NCBI GenBank assembly: GCA_963822985.1
Contig: CAWGJU010000003.1
Location: 434,001-498,000 of the forward strand
Source of the DNA: Thermohalobaculum sp963822985
Lineage (GTDB): Bacteria > Pseudomonadota > Alphaproteobacteria > Rhodobacterales > Rhodobacteraceae
Reading direction: 5' to 3'
DNA length: 64,000 nt
Below, piece by piece: positions 59,611 to 64,000 of this stretch (the stretch's first letter is position 1; the number at the start of each line of letters is the position of its first letter). A program made the translations under genes and the position numbers. The notes under the pieces were generated by a model that worked only from the letters and a program-made list of their open reading frames with translations, did no database searches and was not told the DNA's origin.

Positions 59611-60525
59611 TCAGCGCCGCCGGTCGATGATGCGCCGGCCGAAGAGGCTGGCGGTCAACTCGGTCAACACGATCGCCGACCGGCCGCGCTCGTCCAGAAA
59701 TGGGTTCAGCTCGACCAGGTCCAGCGAGGTCACGAGCCCCGAATTGTTCAGGATCTCCATCAGGAGATGCGCTTCGCGATAGCTGGCGCCCCCCGGCACC
59801 GCGGTGCCGACCCCGGGCGCGATCTCGGGCGCGAGGAAATCGACGTCGAGGCTGACATGCAGCATGCCATCCGCCGCGGCGACCGTCTCCAGCACGTTGG
59901 CGAGCAGCCGCGAGATGCCCGTCTCGTCGATCCGGCGCATGTCGATGACGTCGACGCCGCGCTCGACCACCAGCCGGCGCTCGTCGGCATCGACCGAGCG
60001 GATGCCGATCTGGTGGATGTTCTGTCCCGGCAGCACCGCGCGACGCACGTCCTCGAACAGCCAGTCGAGCCCCGGCTCGCCCGTCAGCGCCGCGACGGGC
60101 ATGCCGTGCACGTTGCCGGAGGGCGAGGTCGCGGGCGTGTTGAAATCGGTATGGGCATCGAGCCACAGCACGTGCAACGGTCGCCCAAGACCCTCCGCGC
60201 GCCGCGCCATGGCGTTGACCGAGCCGATCGAGAGGCCATGATCGCCGCCCATGAAGACCGGCAACCCCGCCGCCGCCTCGGCCGCCCCGTCGATCGCCCG
60301 CACCCAGGCAGCAACCGTTCCGGCGGCCCGGGCGCGGCCCGGCACCTCGACCTCGGCGACGGGTCCCGGGCCCAGATTGCCGCGGTCGCGCACGACATGG
60401 CCGAGCGCCGCCAGCGCCTCCTCCAGCCCCGCCGCGCGCAGCGCGTCAGGGCCCATGGCGCATCCGCGCCGCCCGGCGCCGGCCTCCATCGGCACCCCGA
60501 CCAGCTCGATCTGCAGCGCTTCCAT
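59611..60525 (-). CDS. rocF: Arginase
   Basis: A 304-residue ureohydrolase splitting arginine to ornithine and urea. Mn2+ ligands: 'GLPVFMGGDHGLSIGSVNAM' (His), 'LHVLWLDAHTDFNTPATSPS' (DAHxD), 'LHVSLDVDFLAPEIAPGVGT' (DVD). Also 'GNVHGMP'. Start at 60525 with ggaaga upstream. Product ornithine passes to RocD. Divergent from the potassium-channel gene. Confidence 0.94.
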   Translation of the reverse strand: MEALQIELVGVPMEAGAGRRGCAMGPDALRAAGLEEALAALGHVVRDRGNLGPGPVAEVEVPGRARAAGTVAAWVRAIDGAAEAAAGLPVFMGGDHGLSIGSVNAMARRAEGLGRPLHVLWLDAHTDFNTPATSPSGNVHGMPVAALTGEPGLDWLFEDVRRAVLPGQNIHQIGIRSVDADERRLVVERGVDVIDMRRIDETGISRLLANVLETVAAADGMLHVSLDVDFLAPEIAPGVGTAVPGGASYREAHLLMEILNNSGLVTSLDLVELNPFLDERGRSAIVLTELTASLFGRRIIDRRR

Positions 60526-60669
60526 CGATATCTTCCCAAGCGTTCTCGGCGCGCCCAGCATAGCGGCAATCGGCGACCGTGAAACCGTCCGAAATGCGCG
60601 ATACGCTCCAGCGATGCCTCACCCGCGCAGATCCGCCACCCCTGTCTTGCCTCCTCGCCGCCCGGGCAC

Positions 60670-61110
60670 ATGACTGCCGTGAATGATCTCTGGCTGCAGC
60701 TCGCGCTCGCCGGCGCAGTCATCGGCGCGACAACGACGCTTCAGGCGCTCTTCATCGCGCTCGCCTTCGAGGCCCGGCCCTATCTGGCGCGGCGCCTTCG
60801 GACGCTCCGGCCTTGGTGGCTCGCGGCCATGTTCGGCGTCTCGGCGCTGTGGATGCTGCTCGGCATCATCGCCGGGATTTGGCTCTGGGCGGCCGTGCTG
60901 CTCTGGCTCGACGCCTTCGCCCATATCGAGGAGGCACTGTACTTCGCCATCGTCGCCTATACCACCGTCGGCTACGGCGACGTAATCGCTCCGCTCGACT
61001 GGCGCATCCTCGGCGCCACCATCGCAGCCAACGGCATGCTCGGCTTCGGCATCGCCACGGCGGCGCTGATCGACCTCGTGCTGCGCACGCAAAACGAGCT
61101 GCGCCGCTGA
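60670..61110 (+). CDS. Two-helix potassium channel
   Basis: A 146-residue ion channel with the filter 'YFAIVAYTTVGYGDVIAPLD' (TVGYGD, K+ selective) flanked by hydrophobic helices, and one extra N-terminal helix pair. No cytoplasmic RCK/TrkA domain follows, so gating may rely on partners. The ATG at 60670 lies 9 bases into a region after the arginase promoter. Confidence 0.88.
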   Translation: MTAVNDLWLQLALAGAVIGATTTLQALFIALAFEARPYLARRLRTLRPWWLAAMFGVSALWMLLGIIAGIWLWAAVLLWLDAFAHIEEALYFAIVAYTTVGYGDVIAPLDWRILGATIAANGMLGFGIATAALIDLVLRTQNELRR

Positions 61111-61147
61111 TGGACGCGCGCGGGCGGGTCTGCTAGGGGCCGGCCCC

Positions 61148-63037
61148 ATGCTGACGATCCGCGACCTCGGCTTCTCCATGGCGGGCACGCCGCTCTTCGA
61201 GGGCGCGTCGGCGCAGATCCCTGCCGGCGCCCATGTCGGCCTGGTCGGCCGCAATGGCAGCGGCAAGACCACGCTCTTCCGGCTGATCGGAGGCGAGCTC
61301 GCGCCCGATGCGGGCGAGATCGGGCTGCCATCCCGCGCCCGCATCGGCGGCGTTGCCCAGGAAGCGCCGGGCGACCAGCGCACGCTGATAGACACGGTGC
61401 TGGCAGCCGACACCGAGCGCGCCGCGCTGATGGCCGAGGCCGAAACCGCCAGCGATCCGCACCGCATCGCCGAGATCCAGACGCGGCTGACCGACATCGA
61501 TGCCCATTCCGCCGAGGCGCGTGCCGCCACCATCCTCTCGGGCCTCGGCTTCGACCACGCGGCGCAAGGGCGCCCGTCATCCGAGTTCTCCGGCGGCTGG
61601 CGGATGCGGGTCGCGCTCGCGGCCGTGCTTTTCTCCGCCCCTGACCTGCTGCTGCTCGACGAGCCCACGAACTACCTCGATCTCGAAGGGGCGCTCTGGC
61701 TCGAAGGCTACCTCGCCCGATATCCGTACAGCTGTCTCATCATCAGCCATGACCGCGGCCTGCTGAACCGGGCCGTCAACGGCATCCTGCACCTCCACGA
61801 CCGAAAGCTCGCCTTCTACTCCGGCGGCTATGATGCCTTCGACCGGGCGCGCCGCGAGAAGCTGCTCCTCCAGCAGGCCATGGCCAAGAAGCAGGCCGCG
61901 GCCCGCGACCATATGCAGGCCTTCGTCGACCGTTTCCGCTACAAGGCGTCGAAGGCGCGCCAAGCGCAGTCGCGGCTGAAGATGCTCGCCCGCATGGAGC
62001 CGATCGCCGCCGAGATCGAAGGCGCCGTCGCGCCGATCCGCTTCCCCGACCCGGACGAGCTCGCCCCGCCCCTGATGACCATCGAGGGCGTCAGCGTCGG
62101 CTATGACGGCCGCCCCGTGCTGTCCGGCATCGACCTGCGCCTCGACCAGGACGATCGCATCGCGCTCCTCGGCGCCAATGGCCAGGGCAAGTCGACGCTG
62201 GCCAAGCTGATCTCGGGCCGGCTCGATCCCATAAGCGGCGGCCGCCGCGCCTCGCCGAAGCTGCGCATCGGCTATTTCGCCCAGCACCAGGCGGAAGAGC
62301 TTGTCGCTGCCGAGACGCCGATCCACCACATCCGCCGCCTCCGCCCGGACGAGCGGGAGGGCAAGCTGCGCGCCCGCCTGGCGCAAGGCGGCATCGGCGC
62401 GGGCGTCGCCGAGACAAGGGTGGGCAACCTTTCGGGCGGGCAGAAAGCGCGGCTCCTGCTGATCCTCGCCACGCTCGACGCGCCGCATCTGATCATCCTC
62501 GACGAGCCGACCAACCATCTCGACATCGAGAGCCGCGAGGCGCTGGTCTCCGGGCTCAACGAATACCAGGGCGCCGTCATCCTGATCACGCACGACGCTC
62601 ACCTGATCGAGCTGGTCGCCGACAGGCTGCTGCTGGTTCGTGACGGCCGGGTCACCTCTTACGACGGCGACATGGACAGCTATCGCCGCCTGCTGCTCGG
62701 GCCCGCCGCCGGCACCGCCGAGAGGCGCGAGAAGGCGCGCGCGGAGAAAGCCGAGACGGCCGCCGCGCCCAGGCCTGTCGCCAACCGCCGCGTCGAGCGC
62801 GCGGCGCTTGCGCCGCTGCGCGCCGAGGTCCGCACCTGCGAGGCGCGCGTCGAGAAGATCGCCAGGATGCTCGCCGAGCTCGACCTCCGGCTCGCCGACC
62901 CCGCCCTCTATGACGGCCCGCCCGGGCGCATCGAGGCCCTGCAGAAAAAGCGCGCCGAGATCGTCGAGGCCCAGAGGCGCGCCGAGGAACTCTGGCTCGC
63001 CGCATCGGCGCGGCTGGAGGAGGCCGAAGCCGTCTAG
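61148..63037 (+). CDS. ABC-F family ATPase (YheS/Uup-like)
   Basis: A 629-residue tandem ABC ATPase. First domain: 'GLVGRNGSGKTTLFRLIGGE' and 'SSEFSGGWRMRVALAAVLFS'; second: 'ALLGANGQGKSTLAKLISGR', 'GNLSGGQKARLLLILATLDA' and 'HLIILDEPTNHLDIESREAL'. The linker (about 240-290) is charged ('YKASKARQAQSRLKMLARME'), and a coiled coil ends the protein ('CEARVEKIARMLAELDLRL'). ABC-F proteins act on ribosomes, not in transport. Starts 37 bases after the channel gene. Confidence 0.93.
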   Translation: MLTIRDLGFSMAGTPLFEGASAQIPAGAHVGLVGRNGSGKTTLFRLIGGELAPDAGEIGLPSRARIGGVAQEAPGDQRTLIDTVLAADTERAALMAEAETASDPHRIAEIQTRLTDIDAHSAEARAATILSGLGFDHAAQGRPSSEFSGGWRMRVALAAVLFSAPDLLLLDEPTNYLDLEGALWLEGYLARYPYSCLIISHDRGLLNRAVNGILHLHDRKLAFYSGGYDAFDRARREKLLLQQAMAKKQAAARDHMQAFVDRFRYKASKARQAQSRLKMLARMEPIAAEIEGAVAPIRFPDPDELAPPLMTIEGVSVGYDGRPVLSGIDLRLDQDDRIALLGANGQGKSTLAKLISGRLDPISGGRRASPKLRIGYFAQHQAEELVAAETPIHHIRRLRPDEREGKLRARLAQGGIGAGVAETRVGNLSGGQKARLLLILATLDAPHLIILDEPTNHLDIESREALVSGLNEYQGAVILITHDAHLIELVADRLLLVRDGRVTSYDGDMDSYRRLLLGPAAGTAERREKARAEKAETAAAPRPVANRRVERAALAPLRAEVRTCEARVEKIARMLAELDLRLADPALYDGPPGRIEALQKKRAEIVEAQRRAEELWLAASARLEEAEAV

Positions 63038-63241
63038 CCTGGAGAGCGACTTCCGAGCGCCCATATCGCCAGCCGCGCGGCCCTATCGGTCGGAGCGCCC
63101 TAGCTCCGGCCGTACTCTCCGACCGGGAACGCCACCGGAAAGCGCTCATCCCACGCTGTCGGCCGGGTTGGCCAGCGGTCCACAGCCTTGCGGCATGGGG
63201 CTTGCAACGCGATATCCAAGCCCGATCCCGCGGAGGACATA

Positions 63242-63832
63242 ATGCTGCCCCTCGACCCCGATTCCCAGGCCCGCGTCTTCTACCTCGTCCTGCTCGGCGC
63301 GTTTCTGGTCGTCTACCTTTTCGCCGCCTACCGTCACCGTTTGGGGCAGGCGCTTCAGCATGCGGCGATCTGGGTGCTGATCTTCATGGGCGCCGTCGTG
63401 GCGGTCGGCTTTTGGGAGCCGCTCACCAGCCAGCTCTATGTCGACCGGGCGATGTCTGTGGGCGAGGACACGCTGGCGCTGCGGCGCGCGCCCGACGGGC
63501 ACTTCTACGCGACCGCGGAGGTGAACGGCGCGCCCGTCCGGTTCATGATCGACACCGGGGCCAGCGACCTCGTGCTGACCGAGGTGGATGCGCGCGCCGC
63601 GGGCTTCGACACGGACAGGCTGAACTACGTCATTCCGACGATCACCGCGAACGGCCGGACGATGAGCGCCCCGGTGCGGCTCGAGACCGTTGCCCTTGGT
63701 GGGCTGGTGGACAGCGCCGTGCCGGCCAGCGTCAGCGGCGGCGAGCTCGACCAGTCATTGCTCGGCATGCGCTATCTCGAGCGCTTCAGCAGCGTCCGCT
63801 TCGAAGGGAGCATGCTGTACCTGCGGCGCTGA
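63242..63832 (+). CDS. Membrane-anchored retroviral-type aspartic protease (TIGR02281-like)
   Basis: A 196-residue protein with two N-terminal membrane helices ('RVFYLVLLGAFLVVYLFAAY', 'HAAIWVLIFMGAVVAVGFWE') and a clan AA protease domain: 'GHFYATAEVNGAPVRFMIDT' then GASDLVL, the DTGAS active-site triplet of the TIGR02281 family. The periplasmic domain probably acts as a dimer. ATG 63242 follows ggagga. Confidence 0.87.
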   Translation: MLPLDPDSQARVFYLVLLGAFLVVYLFAAYRHRLGQALQHAAIWVLIFMGAVVAVGFWEPLTSQLYVDRAMSVGEDTLALRRAPDGHFYATAEVNGAPVRFMIDTGASDLVLTEVDARAAGFDTDRLNYVIPTITANGRTMSAPVRLETVALGGLVDSAVPASVSGGELDQSLLGMRYLERFSSVRFEGSMLYLRR

Positions 63833-63884
63833 TCACCGCGCCGCAGGGTTTGCCTGGATGGGGCGAGCCCGCTCGCCCGCCAGC

Positions 63885-64000
63885 CTATTCGACCGTCACG
63901 GATTTCGCGAGGTTACGCGGCTGATCGACGTCGGTGCCGCGGGCGAGCGCCGTGAAATAGGCGAGTTGCTGGGCGACGACGGCATAAAGGATGGGAGCCG
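63885..64000 (-). CDS. glmS: Glutamine-fructose-6-phosphate aminotransferase, C-terminal fragment
   Basis: The minus-strand frame runs in from the right edge and ends at TAG 63885-63887. The last residues 'QQLAYFTALARGTDVDQPRN' followed by LAKSVTVE are the standard GlmS ending of its isomerase half. GlmS makes glucosamine 6-phosphate for peptidoglycan and lipopolysaccharide. The rest lies beyond the window. Confidence 0.92.
   Translation of the reverse strand, partial: APILYAVVAQQLAYFTALARGTDVDQPRNLAKSVTVE

Overview
The window looks like part of the chromosome of a GC-rich (about 68%) alphaproteobacterium, perhaps of the Rhodospirillales type. This is inferred from the four-gene AapJQMP amino-acid ABC transporter, the propionyl-CoA/methylmalonyl-CoA enzymes with an AcuI reductase, two-gene arginine catabolism and an ilvB-ilvN-ilvC locus. 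No rRNA, tRNA or CRISPR array was recognised.

Layout. 0-0.4 kb: 3' end of an IS5-type transposase. 0.6-12.2 kb: propionate metabolism (methylmalonyl-CoA mutase, PccA, PccB, AcuI) mixed with small accessory genes: two twin lipoproteins, a cupin, RidA, and a coupled DUF2182/DUF1326/unknown trio. 12.2-14.2 kb: rsmD, an SDR dehydrogenase and a peroxiredoxin. 14.2-23.9 kb: a largely minus-strand cassette (CgeB-like glycosyltransferase, sugar nucleotidyltransferase, PIG-L deacetylase, GT4, BioF2-like acetyltransferase, methyltransferase, a glycosidase whose barrel looks circularly permuted, inositol-3-phosphate synthase, P19-like protein). It resembles a pathway making an inositol-containing glycoside or glycoconjugate and is the best candidate here for an undescribed system. 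24-27 kb: two paralogous cytochromes c, an orphan terminator, an unknown gene and a ParB-like protein. 27-33 kb: succinate-semialdehyde dehydrogenase, an MFS/serine hydrolase/sterol-desaturase/ferredoxin-like run, and a SixA-type phosphatase. 33.2-39.1 kb: a 23-residue membrane miniprotein and the AapPMQJ transporter, whose two permeases are unusually long. 39.4-42.9 kb: three genes for a lipid-linked sugar modification, then secG. 43-52.1 kb: GNAT, miaA, ilvB behind an attenuator-like leader, a sulfotransferase inserted between ilvB and ilvN, ilvN, a lipoprotein, ilvC, a lower-GC PIN-like gene pair and an epoxide hydrolase. 52.2-58.0 kb: a PQQ sugar dehydrogenase with its cytochrome, a Sel1-repeat protein and a TRAP transporter, all broken by frameshifts. 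58.2-64 kb: ornithine aminotransferase, arginase, a K+ channel, an ABC-F ATPase, a retroviral-type aspartic protease and the end of glmS.

Data quality matters here. About a dozen genes carry frameshifts, mostly one extra base, with repeated sequence contexts and a dense block at 52.2-58.0 kb. I read most of these as consensus errors, not decay, because some hit probably essential genes such as ilvB and the reading frame resumes with conserved protein. Start codons given as GTG, and starts inside longer open frames, were chosen from ribosome-binding sites, overlaps with neighbours and family length.
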